Source: Bacteroidota bacterium (lineage in GTDB: Bacteria > Bacteroidota > Bacteroidia > Bacteroidales > Lentimicrobiaceae). From it: DNA of 64,000 bases. The stretch is taken from NCBI GenBank assembly GCA_023417935.1, contig JAEZDY010000023.1, positions 418,890-482,889 of the forward strand. The letters run 5' to 3'. Position 1 is the first letter of the stretch; the number at the start of each line of letters is the position of its first letter. This document shows positions 46,948-54,892 of the stretch, one piece after another. Below the pieces are notes generated by a model that was given only the letters and a program-made list of their open reading frames with translations, was not told where the DNA came from and searched no databases. The translations under genes were made by a program, and so were the position numbers.

Positions 46948-48504
46948 TTATTTTAGTTTTTCAAGTTTCTTAAGTACCTGAGTAATGTTGATTGGATTTT
47001 TAGAAATGCCTTTCCACAAATCACCTAAACTTTTTAGTCTATCCTCCATATTATGTATAGTGAACATTTCAGGTGTGAGATTGTGGTTTACTTCTTCCCA
47101 TAATAAGGGAGTCGAAACTGTAGCATTAGGCTTAGGTCTTACACTATATGGAGCTGCAATTGTTTGGCCTTTCCTGTTTTGCAGAAAATCAATGTATATT
47201 TTATTACCTCTTTTTGCGACTTTCCTTTCAATGGTTGTCACTTCGGGAATTCTTGAATGCGTAACATTGGCAAGTATTTCAGCAAATGTTTTCACCTGAT
47301 CATAGTCATACTTTGCACCTAAGGGCATGTACACATGTATACCTGTTGCACCACTTGTTTTGCAATAAGCTTTAATTTTGAGTTCATCACACAATTCTTT
47401 GATCACATTAGCAGTATCAACCACACTGGTAAAGGAAATGTCACCCGGATCAAGATCAAGCATCATATAGTCAGGATAGTCAGCATTATCGTATCTGCTA
47501 TGCCATGGATTGATTTCAATACATCCTAAATTGGCCATGTAAACCAATGTGGCCAGGTCATTGCAAATCAGGTAATCAATTTCATGTCCGTTAGCCTTTG
47601 AGTACATTTTAACTGTTTTCGCCCATGCCGGTAGCTGTTCAACGTCCATATCCTTATGATAGAAACTTGGTCCTTTAATCCCGTTTGGAAATCGGTTCAA
47701 TGATTCAGGTCTATCTTTGAGATATGGCAGAATATAATCACTCACATTTACATAATAGTTTATTAGCTCACCTTTGGTAATGCCCTGGTCAGGCCAGTAC
47801 ACCTTATCCAGATTTGTGATCTTAACTTCTTTACGTCCAATTTTAATGACTTCGTCTTTCTTATTATTATGTACTTTTTTCAACGGTGGTGCCTTAGCGG
47901 TATTTCTCTCACCTGATCTTTCCCTGGATCTTGACTTTTTAGCTTTTCCTGAAGTTTTGATAGGTTTTATTGTTTCTATGTCAAACTCCGGGAGGTCATA
48001 ATCATCATTCTTTTTGATCAACAGCCAATTCTTTGATTCTTCATTACCTTCCTCCCGAATTCTTACCAGTGCAAATGCACCTTTAAGATGTTTACCATTG
48101 AGTACAACTTTCAAATCACCTTTCTCAAGTTGTTTAAGCAACCAAGCCTGCTCATCTGCATCGGCAGGTGCCTTATATGCTTTATACGTTCCAGAGTCAA
48201 TTATATCGACTAAGCCAGCGCCATAATTACCTGCAGGAATTTCACCATAGAATTCACCATATTCAATAGGATGATCTTCTACTAATATTGCAAGACGCTT
48301 ATCACCAGCTTTCATTGATGGACCTTTAGGCACAGCCCAACTTTTTAATACACCTTCCATTTCAAGTCTAAAATCATAATGCAAACGGGTAGCATCATGC
48401 CTCTGAACTACGAAAGAAAGCTCAGCAGCCCTTTTGCCCTTTTTTCCTACAGGCTCAGGAGATTTTTTGAAATCCCTTTTTTCTTTGTACCTGGAAAGTC
48501 CCAT
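46948..48504 (-). CDS. ligD: LigD-type NHEJ protein: phosphoesterase plus polymerase, no ligase domain
   Basis: The 518-residue protein has an N-terminal 3'-phosphoesterase domain (about 28-165; QRHDATRLHYDFRLE with His36, His42, Asp44, and EDHPIEYGEF). A Lys/Arg-rich linker follows (about 180-220), then the LigD primase/polymerase domain (about 222-515; ITNLDKVYWPD, SFYHKDMD, metal-binding LDLDPGD, TSGATGIHVYMP). These heal and fill DNA ends in non-homologous end joining. The ATP-dependent ligase domain of full LigD is absent; it would sit where the linker is. It lies 43 bases after ku. Confidence 0.92.
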   Translation of the reverse strand: MGLSRYKEKRDFKKSPEPVGKKGKRAAELSFVVQRHDATRLHYDFRLEMEGVLKSWAVPKGPSMKAGDKRLAILVEDHPIEYGEFYGEIPAGNYGAGLVDIIDSGTYKAYKAPADADEQAWLLKQLEKGDLKVVLNGKHLKGAFALVRIREEGNEESKNWLLIKKNDDYDLPEFDIETIKPIKTSGKAKKSRSRERSGERNTAKAPPLKKVHNNKKDEVIKIGRKEVKITNLDKVYWPDQGITKGELINYYVNVSDYILPYLKDRPESLNRFPNGIKGPSFYHKDMDVEQLPAWAKTVKMYSKANGHEIDYLICNDLATLVYMANLGCIEINPWHSRYDNADYPDYMMLDLDPGDISFTSVVDTANVIKELCDELKIKAYCKTSGATGIHVYMPLGAKYDYDQVKTFAEILANVTHSRIPEVTTIERKVAKRGNKIYIDFLQNRKGQTIAAPYSVRPKPNATVSTPLLWEEVNHNLTPEMFTIHNMEDRLKSLGDLWKGISKNPINITQVLKKLEKLK

Positions 48505-48547
48505 TATTATTCTTTTTAGTTTACCAGTTATCTTAGTAAGTTGTCCA

Positions 48548-49318
48548 CTACATAGCCTTTTTCTTACTCAGGCTGGCTTTAAGTTGTTCCATTAAGTCCT
48601 GCGATTTTTGAGGAGAGATTTTAAGTTTTTTCACCTTAGGCGATTTACCACTGGCTTTTGCTTCAATCACCTTTTTAAGTGCAGCAGCATATTCATCCTT
48701 GAAATCGTTGATATTGAACTCATGCGAATACTGGTCAATAAGGGTAAGAGCAATCTTAAGCTCAGCAGGCTTCACTTCAGCTTTTGAAGGTAAATTCAAA
48801 TCATCAACTGGCCGTACTTCTTCCGCGAAACGAATCTTGCTCAATACAAGTACATCGTCTTTGGGTTTAAGTACGGTCAGCGTTTCAGCAGTACGCATCA
48901 CAAACTGAGCAATGCCAACTTTGCCTGATTTGATAAGAGCCTCGCGGAGCAGAGCATAAGCTTTAACTCCTGATTTTTCAGGCTCAACATAGTAGGAGTT
49001 TTCAAAATAAATAGTGTCAATATCTTTCTCATTGACAAAATTATTTACTTCGATTATCTTGCTTTTTTCGGGTGAAGCTTTTTCAAAGTCTTCATCATCA
49101 AGCAGTATGTAATCATCATTGAGCATGTAAGCCTTGCCAATGTTTTCCCAGGCTACCTCTTTTCCTGTATTTTCGTTAATCCGCTGGTATCTAATGCGAG
49201 CAAGATCCCTGCGATCAACCATATCCAGGCTGAGATTGCTTTGTTGAGTAGCACTATAAAGTTTGATAGGTATATTAACCAAACCAAAGCTAATTGCCCC
49301 TTTCCAAATTGATCTCAT
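48548..49318 (-). CDS. ku: Ku DNA-end-binding protein
   Basis: The 256-residue protein is bacterial Ku, a homodimer that rings DNA double-strand ends and recruits LigD. The start MRSIWKGAISFGLVNIPIKL is the family's N-terminus (SIWKGAISFGLV). Later segments KGYE-like DDYILLDDEDFEKA, YYVEPEKSGVKAYALLREAL and FKDEYAAALKKVIEAK are conserved. The basic C-terminus (KVKKLKISPQKS) fits DNA and partner binding. It leads the group ku-ligD-kinase. Confidence 0.95.
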   Translation of the reverse strand: MRSIWKGAISFGLVNIPIKLYSATQQSNLSLDMVDRRDLARIRYQRINENTGKEVAWENIGKAYMLNDDYILLDDEDFEKASPEKSKIIEVNNFVNEKDIDTIYFENSYYVEPEKSGVKAYALLREALIKSGKVGIAQFVMRTAETLTVLKPKDDVLVLSKIRFAEEVRPVDDLNLPSKAEVKPAELKIALTLIDQYSHEFNINDFKDEYAAALKKVIEAKASGKSPKVKKLKISPQKSQDLMEQLKASLSKKKAM

Positions 49319-49380
49319 GAGAAAAAATAGTTAGAATAGTAGGAAAAAGATAAGAGCAATATTAAGAAGACACGGAGTCT

Positions 49381-49533
49381 TTATACGCCGCGCCCCTGAA
49401 TAAGCCGTAAAATAATAGCAATGATTGCAATTACCAGCAGGATATGAATCAATCCACCAGCGCTATAGCCTAAAAATCCAATTGCCCAGGCAATTATCAA
49501 AATAACTGCTACAATATAAAGTAAGTTTCCCAT
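49381..49533 (-). CDS. Small two-helix membrane protein (Lmo0937/DUF5670 type)
   Basis: A 50-residue frame with ATG start encodes two hydrophobic helices joined by a glycine turn: LLYIVAVILIIAWAIGFL then GYSAGGLIHILLVIAIIAII, ending RLIQGRGV. This is the pattern of the Lmo0937 family, small proteins often linked to general stress in other bacteria. It lies upstream of ku on the same strand, 62 bases away. The role is unknown. Confidence 0.85.
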   Translation of the reverse strand: MGNLLYIVAVILIIAWAIGFLGYSAGGLIHILLVIAIIAIILRLIQGRGV

Positions 49534-49545
49534 AGTTGTGTTGTT

Positions 49546-49980
49546 TTAGAGTTTGTTTAAATTTGATTTAATTATTGAAATTTCTGTATTTACGTACTGT
49601 TGAAATTGTGTCCAGTTCTCTTTTGAATCCTTTGAGTATCTTATCTTCGCTCTAACATCAATTGTTCTTTCATTCATTCTCATTAATGTCAATTCCACCT
49701 TTTTTGGAACCGATCCATACTCATAACTATAACGTGCTTTAATATCTTCAATTTGCAACCAGATACTATCAATGGCTAAGAGCGCATTCCTTTTGTATTC
49801 ATCAATCCTGGCTAATGAATCATGAACATGACTATAATTATCCTTATCATTATGCCGTAATTCAAATTCGTTCGACAATGCCTTCTGATACGCACCCTGC
49901 TCATTGTTGCTGTCAGATTGACAAGCGGAAAATATTAGCAGGATAATTACAACCAAATATTTTTCCATATTTTCAATCAT
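49546..49980 (-). CDS. Small lipoprotein of unknown function
   Basis: The 144-residue product starts with a hydrophobic segment ending in FSAC, a slightly unusual lipobox (Phe at -3). Starting at the second Met, four codons in, is equally good. The rest is a charged helical region (DEYKRNALLAIDSIWLQIED, then RMNERTIDVRAKIRYSKDS). No family recognised. It lies 12 bases from the following small membrane protein gene on the same strand, within the stress-type block. Confidence 0.65.
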   Translation of the reverse strand: MIENMEKYLVVIILLIFSACQSDSNNEQGAYQKALSNEFELRHNDKDNYSHVHDSLARIDEYKRNALLAIDSIWLQIEDIKARYSYEYGSVPKKVELTLMRMNERTIDVRAKIRYSKDSKENWTQFQQYVNTEISIIKSNLNKL

Positions 49981-50101
49981 AATGAAATTTCCATCAGCAA
50001 CACTTAGCTTATATGTTAATTACAAAAATACCATTACAACCAGGAGATACCCTTATATATATCTTCCAATAAATTACATGTTTCTAACCCCAATAAAAAT
50101 T

Positions 50102-50135
50102 AAAAACCGCCACGGGGTATCTTGTGGCGGTTTTG
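50102..50135 (-). terminator. Intrinsic terminator after the barrel protein gene
   Basis: CCGCCAC and GTGGCGG form a 7-bp GC-rich stem extended by A/T pairs, with a 10-base loop. The T-run for minus-strand transcripts lies at the low-coordinate side, after the gene ending at 50176. Confidence 0.8.
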
Positions 50136-50175
50136 TTGAGGGGGAGAGGAGGGAATCTTAAATATTCTTATTGAT

Positions 50176-50841
50176 TTAGAATCTGTAACCTAATGACAAA
50201 CCATAACCGGTATTTTTCCATGCAATCTTATCATCGTTGGGATAAGTTGGATATATATCAAGTAATCCCAATTGTGCATTAAGTTGTAATGAAAGCATAC
50301 TGGCAAGCTCGTAACCAATGATAAAATTGGCACCAGCATCAAAAGCTCTCAAATAAATTGGATCAGTTGAAACACGATTAGAAGTAAGTTCACTTTCAAA
50401 CTCAAGATCGTAGTCTCTTTCAGTACCTTTTCCGCCCATTGCATAAGCCACATAAGGTCCAAAACCTAGTAGCATATGCCCACTGCCTAATAATGGCTTG
50501 AACATGAAATTTAATGGCAATTCTATGTATGAAAGTGCCAACTTTGTAACGAGTACATCCTCAATTGAATTATTAACGTTAACAACACTTTCTATTTTAC
50601 CACCTTTGGTTGAAAAGAGCAAACCAGGTTGAAAATACAGATCAGTTCCTACAGGCATTTCGTAATTAACACCCGCATGGAAACCCGTAACTAAAGTGTT
50701 TTCAAGTTGATCGCCATTAAAATCTTTTCCATTAATATTCTGGAAATTCACTCCTGCCCTTATACCGAAACCCTGAGCAAACATTGCGTTTGAAAGAAAT
50801 ACCAGTAAAAGAACAGCGAGAAGTTTTTTCATTGTTTTCAT
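50176..50841 (-). CDS. Outer-membrane beta-barrel protein (PorT family)
   Basis: The 221-residue protein has a signal peptide (about 1-22, ending AMFAQ). Its barrel strands include FGIRAGVNFQNING, TGFHAGVNYEMPVG, LYFQPGLLFSTKGG and LSYIELPLNFMFKP, with a final strand GYGLSLGYRF. The IELPLNFMFKP strand and overall length are typical of PorT-like porins. It follows the OmpA-family gene by 11 bases and ends at a terminator. Function beyond membrane location is unknown. Confidence 0.85.
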   Translation of the reverse strand: MKTMKKLLAVLLLVFLSNAMFAQGFGIRAGVNFQNINGKDFNGDQLENTLVTGFHAGVNYEMPVGTDLYFQPGLLFSTKGGKIESVVNVNNSIEDVLVTKLALSYIELPLNFMFKPLLGSGHMLLGFGPYVAYAMGGKGTERDYDLEFESELTSNRVSTDPIYLRAFDAGANFIIGYELASMLSLQLNAQLGLLDIYPTYPNDDKIAWKNTGYGLSLGYRF

Positions 50842-50852
50842 AATTATTTTTT

Positions 50853-51530
50853 TTAGTTGTTACCTGAACGTTCAGCTTCTTGACGGGCTTCTTCCTTCAT
50901 TTTTTCATTTGCAGTAATCAAAAATTCAACCCTTCTGTTTTGTGCTCTACCATCTTCGGTAGCATTACTATATTTCGGTGCTGTTTCACCGTAACCTACT
51001 GTGCTTATGCGCGAACTACTAATATTTCGTGAAATCAGGTAGTTAGAAACTTGTGTTGCCCTTCTTTCAGAAAGCGACTGATTGTAGCTGTCTGAGCCCT
51101 TGTCATCAGTATGGCCTTGAACAACGATATCAGTATCGGGATATTTGGTAAGAATATCTGTAAGGCTTTGCAGGTTATTGATGGCCTCAGCTGTGAGATC
51201 TGATTTATCGAAACCAAACAACACTTTTCCACTGAATTCAACAACAATACCTTCACCTACGCGCTCAACTCTAGCTCCAGGCACTTCTTTTTCCATTTCG
51301 GCAGCCTGCTTGTCCATTTGTCTGCCAATAACAGCACCTGCAACACCACCAACAGTTGCGCCAATAATAGCACCCATTGCAGTGTTACCTGATGCTCTGC
51401 CAATAACAGCACCGGTAGCTCCGCCGCCAGCGGCTCCAATAACGGCACCCTTTTGCGATTTGTTCATTGATGAACATCCAGCTAAAGTTAGCACCACCAT
51501 CAGGTAAATAATTACATTGATCTTTTTCAT
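50853..51530 (-). CDS. OmpA-family lipoprotein with glycine zipper
   Basis: The 225-residue protein has a lipoprotein signal (LTLAGC, Cys19). A glycine-zipper region follows (about 28-75; repeated GAVIGAAGG/GAIIGATVGGVAG segments) that can insert in or span membranes. The C-terminal OmpA domain (about 95-210) has VQGHTDDKGSDSYNQSLSERRA, whose Asp and Arg bind diaminopimelate of peptidoglycan. It anchors the outer membrane to the wall. It is in one transcription unit with the barrel gene downstream. Confidence 0.93.
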   Translation of the reverse strand: MKKINVIIYLMVVLTLAGCSSMNKSQKGAVIGAAGGGATGAVIGRASGNTAMGAIIGATVGGVAGAVIGRQMDKQAAEMEKEVPGARVERVGEGIVVEFSGKVLFGFDKSDLTAEAINNLQSLTDILTKYPDTDIVVQGHTDDKGSDSYNQSLSERRATQVSNYLISRNISSSRISTVGYGETAPKYSNATEDGRAQNRRVEFLITANEKMKEEARQEAERSGNN

Positions 51531-51578
51531 GATAATTGATTTATTAAGTTGTGATCTTTTTAATGATATAACTCATTT

Positions 51579-52457
51579 TTAAAGTCTGATTTTCTTGAGT
51601 TTTGGCTTTGTACCTGTACCGGTTTTAGTTCCTGTACTTCCTGCACCCGCCTTTTTAGTTGATGCATTGTAGTATTTCATAGCCTCAGGCATATTATCCT
51701 GAAGTTTCTTTATACGTGTATCATCAGCAGGGTGGGTACTTAGGAATTCAGGTGGTTTACCTCCACCGGAATTGGCCATTCTCTGCCAGAAAGGAATCGC
51801 CTCCTGAGGATTATATCCTGCCATTGCGGAGAAAAACAAGCCAAATTTGTCGGCCTCAAGTTCTTCTTTTCGTGAAAATGGCAATAAAGCTCCAACAGTA
51901 GTACCAATTCCGTATGAAGTAAGGAATATGTCCTGAGTTTGCTGTGGTTTATTAGCTAAAGCAACTTGCAATGCCATACCACCTAGTTGTTGAACCAGCT
52001 GTTGACTCATCCGCTCGTTACCATGTTGAGCAATAGCATGTGCTATTTCATGCCCAAGCACTACTGCAAGAGCTTCCTCGTTTTGTGTAACAGGCAGTAT
52101 TCCAGTGTAAACAACAACTTTACCACCGGGCATTGCCCATGCGTTTATGTCCTTGTTATCAACCAGGTTGAATTCCCATTCATAGCCGTCAAGTATATCG
52201 CTTTTACCTACGCTATTATAGTAATCAGTAATAGCACTGGCAATATCTCTGCCAACCTTATGAACCATTGCAGCATCCGGACTTGAAGACGGGTTTACTA
52301 CTTTATTCTCACTGAGAAAGGCATCATACTGCTGGCTTGCCATCATTTGCAATTCCGATTCAGGAACCAAACTTAATTGTTTGCGCCCTGTAACCCTGTT
52401 GGTTGAACATGCAGCCAACATCGAAGCGATTAGAATGAATGAAAGAATCTTTTTCAT
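51579..52457 (-). CDS. M48-family metalloprotease lipoprotein (BepA/LoiP type)
   Basis: The 292-residue protein has a lipobox (MLAACS, Cys17) and an M48 zinc peptidase domain (about 40-255). The zinc motif is VVLGHEIAHAIAQHG, the third ligand is in KEELEADKFGLF, and the end of the domain has FLSTHPADDTRI. Relatives such as BepA and LoiP degrade or help assemble outer-membrane proteins. The C-terminal tail is Lys/Gly/Thr-rich. Its own stop lies 48 bases before the OmpA-family start. Confidence 0.92.
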   Translation of the reverse strand: MKKILSFILIASMLAACSTNRVTGRKQLSLVPESELQMMASQQYDAFLSENKVVNPSSSPDAAMVHKVGRDIASAITDYYNSVGKSDILDGYEWEFNLVDNKDINAWAMPGGKVVVYTGILPVTQNEEALAVVLGHEIAHAIAQHGNERMSQQLVQQLGGMALQVALANKPQQTQDIFLTSYGIGTTVGALLPFSRKEELEADKFGLFFSAMAGYNPQEAIPFWQRMANSGGGKPPEFLSTHPADDTRIKKLQDNMPEAMKYYNASTKKAGAGSTGTKTGTGTKPKLKKIRL

Positions 52458-52543
52458 AATGTTAAGATTAGATGATTTTAATCATGTCCTCAAAATTAAT
52501 GCCAAACAGCAAATAACCGATTCTATGATACAAATCAGGTGGC

Positions 52544-52858
52544 TTATAGTAAAAGGATCAGTAAAAGGATAATTACTATTATTGCTCCAATTGACAAGTA
52601 AACACCGCCACTAACCTGTGCAAGCTCTTCCTTAATAGCCTTAACCTCTGAACGTAGCTCTCTGCGTTCTATAGCTGTCATATTTGATTTATCCATTTCC
52701 TTAATTTCAATTAAGCGCTCATTAAGCACTTTTGCCCTTTCAGCATCTTTTTCTGAGATTTCAGTTCCTGCAACTGGTTTAGTTTCAGTTGCATTTACAG
52801 CAAAATTAAGTCCAAAGGAAAGTGCAAGAAGGATACTTGCTAAAAGTAATTTTTTCAT
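52544..52858 (-). CDS. Small exported protein with coiled coil and C-terminal membrane helix
   Basis: The 104-residue product has a signal peptide (about 1-23), a charged helical stretch (about 35-80; EKDAERAKVLNERLIEIKEM and RRELRSEVKAIKEEL), and a very hydrophobic C-terminal helix (GAIIVIILLLILLL). Similar small proteins are frequent in Bacteroidota but have no assigned function. It opens the minus-strand block of envelope and stress genes, 86 bases before the M48 protease gene. Confidence 0.75.
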   Translation of the reverse strand: MKKLLLASILLALSFGLNFAVNATETKPVAGTEISEKDAERAKVLNERLIEIKEMDKSNMTAIERRELRSEVKAIKEELAQVSGGVYLSIGAIIVIILLLILLL

Positions 52859-52968
52859 AGTGTATAGTTTATTAATGGTTGATTATTTATTGAAAGTGGT
52901 TCTCCCAAATTGTAATGCAAATATGTGTAGAGATTAGATAAAATTTGTTACACACTTCTTTCTATTTA

Positions 52969-53100
52969 TTACATCATTTCACATAGTAAGTTCATCACTA
53001 TAGATTTAGTATTCATATAAGGGACATGTTTATCATTTTCGTGGTAATAAATTCCATCCTCAATATGTGGCGCTAAATCATCATCATAAATCAATGACAT
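52969..53100 (-). CDS. Possible 43-residue small protein
   Basis: An ATG-started frame encodes an acidic peptide beginning MSLIYDDDLAPHIEDGIYYH. It has no signal peptide, membrane helix or known motif. The length and the AT-rich setting make chance likely; it is listed because it is the only frame in a large gap. Confidence 0.2.
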   Translation of the reverse strand: MSLIYDDDLAPHIEDGIYYHENDKHVPYMNTKSIVMNLLCEMM

Positions 53101-53215
53101 ATCTCAATAAGTTTTCAAAGGAATGTCAAATATTCTTATATTCGCAAATGATTTGGTCACATGAAACCTATGTCAGACCTAACTTTTAACTATCTTAACG
53201 CTATCTAATACATAG

Positions 53216-53259
53216 AGATGACATAGACATGAGATAGACTTGAGATAGAGATGACATAG
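53216..53259 (+). repeat. Tandem array of an 11-bp unit upstream of the DUF6266 gene
   Basis: Four head-to-tail units: AGATGACATAG, ACATGAGATAG, ACTTGAGATAG, AGATGACATAG, followed by a partial ACTTGAT. All share the pattern A-N-N-TGA-C/G-ATAG. The array ends about 75 bases before the start codon. Confidence 0.92.
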
Positions 53260-53334
53260 ACTTGATGGTAACCAATCTGTAATCATTTAAAACCACTAAT
53301 TACTTAATTTACTAACAATCAATATAATACAAAA

Positions 53335-53982
53335 ATGGCAATAAAAAATGGGGACGGCGCTTCAGGCAGCCTTGGATCGATCATTCATTATTACAGAAAT
53401 GGCAAATTTTGCATGAGAGCAAAACCGGCTCATGTGAGGAATCCCAGGACCGAAGGTCAGACACAACACCGAAATAAGATCAAACAAGCGGGAAGGCTTA
53501 TCAGAGCACTCAAGAAATTCATAAATATCGGTTACCAGGATACAGATTTCGACATGCCTATGAATGAAATCCGTAAGCACCTCATCCAAACCTGCTTTGA
53601 TAATACTACCGAAGGAACTGTTCTCGACTATTCAAGAGTACTAATTTCGCGGGGAGAACTAATGAAACCTGAAGAAACCACTCTTACCATAGAAGCTGAC
53701 AAAGCACACATTTTATGGAAAACCCCTTTGAAAAGTCAATTTTCAAATGATGACGACAAAGTTATGATAGCAGTATTTGTTGATGAGGGTGATGATGGGC
53801 AATCAGATTTACTAAGCAGTGTTGCTTTTCGCCGTGATGGCACATGCACAATACCTGTTCCTGCTCAAACAGCACCAATGCATATTTGGATGTTCTATTA
53901 CAATCCTGATTTAATTTACTCTGAAAGCAGGAAGAAAATCAGCGATTCAGTATATCTGAGCGTGCCGAAAATACTATCCTGA
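53335..53982 (+). CDS. DUF6266 family protein
   Basis: The 215-residue protein begins MAIKNGDGASGSLGSI, followed by GKFCMRAKPAHVRNPRTEGQ and QHRNKIKQAGRLIRALKKFI, the recognisable N-terminal block of the DUF6266 family found widely and often in several copies in Bacteroidota. There is no signal peptide. The C-terminal part is beta-rich with conserved aromatic residues (MHIWMFYYNPDLIYSES). Function is not known. The N-terminal basic, repeat-like part resembles nucleic-acid or structural-protein binding, but this is only inference. It is isolated, between the tandem array and a convergent operon. Confidence 0.82.
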   Translation: MAIKNGDGASGSLGSIIHYYRNGKFCMRAKPAHVRNPRTEGQTQHRNKIKQAGRLIRALKKFINIGYQDTDFDMPMNEIRKHLIQTCFDNTTEGTVLDYSRVLISRGELMKPEETTLTIEADKAHILWKTPLKSQFSNDDDKVMIAVFVDEGDDGQSDLLSSVAFRRDGTCTIPVPAQTAPMHIWMFYYNPDLIYSESRKKISDSVYLSVPKILS

Positions 53983-54041
53983 TAAAGGATTTGCATGTAA
54001 TGATTCAGGCAAGGGAGAAATGACGCCGGGACAAGTATAAC

Positions 54042-54887
54042 CTACTCCTGTTTGTTGTTTAGCATCCTGATGCCTGAATCATCAATGCTTATCAATCTTG
54101 ATTTAAAGAGCTTCCCGATGCTTTGTTTGAAGTTTTTCTTGCTCATTCCAAGGGTAAGGTAAATTTCTTCAGGTGTACTTTTATCGTTTAGTGGAAGGAA
54201 GCCATCAGCCGTGGCAAGTTCACTGAGTACTTTTTCTGATAACTCATCAATCTTGTCCAGATAACCTGATTTATATAAAGTGAGGTCAATTTTGCCGTCA
54301 TCACGCACAAGCTTGATGTAGCCTTTTAATTGCTGACCGCGTTTAAGTTGCTGAAACACTTCGTTGGCGTAAATAACCCCTTCATAACGGTTATTTATTA
54401 TGGCTTTAAATCCCAGGTCGGAGGCTGCATACAGCAGCAGGTCAACTTCCTGACCAATGGTAAGCTCGCTCGTGTCGGTGTCAATGTATTTTTCTAAAAC
54501 TGTTGAAGCTGCAATTCTTCCTCTGTCATCAGAGAATACATAAACTACATACCAATTGTCCTTTTCAACTTTATATTTCTGTTCGCGGTAAGGCAATAAT
54601 AAATCTTTTTCAAGGCCCCAATCAAGGAAAGCACCCACATCATTTACGGCATTGACTTTAAGGTATGCAAAATCGCCAACCACCGCGTAAGGCTTCATAG
54701 TGGTTGCAATAAGCCGGTCAGACGAATCATAGTAAATGAACACATTAACTTCATCATCGGGCTTACACTTATCAGGCACCCATTTCATTGGCAAGAGTAT
54801 TTCACCAAGGTCATCCCCGTGCAGGTACACCCCAAACTCAACTATTTTGGTGATATGCAATCTATTAAATTTGCCCGGTACAGCCAT
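54042..54887 (-). CDS. S1-type RNA-binding protein, CvfB-like
   Basis: The 281-residue protein fits the CvfB/YitL family: three S1-like OB domains (about 1-65, 68-135 and 140-210, e.g. VGAFLDWGLEKDLLLPYREQ and GFKAIINNRYEGVIY) and a C-terminal winged helix (about 220-275; YLTLGMSKKNFKQSIGKLFK). Family members bind RNA and affect virulence and stress genes post-transcriptionally. It is the last gene of a seven-gene minus-strand series, 5 bases after radA. Confidence 0.88.
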   Translation of the reverse strand: MAVPGKFNRLHITKIVEFGVYLHGDDLGEILLPMKWVPDKCKPDDEVNVFIYYDSSDRLIATTMKPYAVVGDFAYLKVNAVNDVGAFLDWGLEKDLLLPYREQKYKVEKDNWYVVYVFSDDRGRIAASTVLEKYIDTDTSELTIGQEVDLLLYAASDLGFKAIINNRYEGVIYANEVFQQLKRGQQLKGYIKLVRDDGKIDLTLYKSGYLDKIDELSEKVLSELATADGFLPLNDKSTPEEIYLTLGMSKKNFKQSIGKLFKSRLISIDDSGIRMLNNKQE

Positions 54888-54892
54888 GTTGT

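Larger units (their letters stand above)
52859..53334. other. Gene-poor interval of 476 bases
   Basis: I see no conserved gene here. It holds one weak 43-codon frame on the minus strand (52969-53100) and the 11-bp tandem array at 53216-53259, followed by an AT-rich leader for the DUF6266 gene. No tRNA, terminator or TAnnTTTG match is visible. Confidence 0.6.

Noticed and set aside
53216..53270. CRISPR or phage attachment site
   Set aside because: 11-bp units without spacers; no integrase, tRNA or target duplication nearby.
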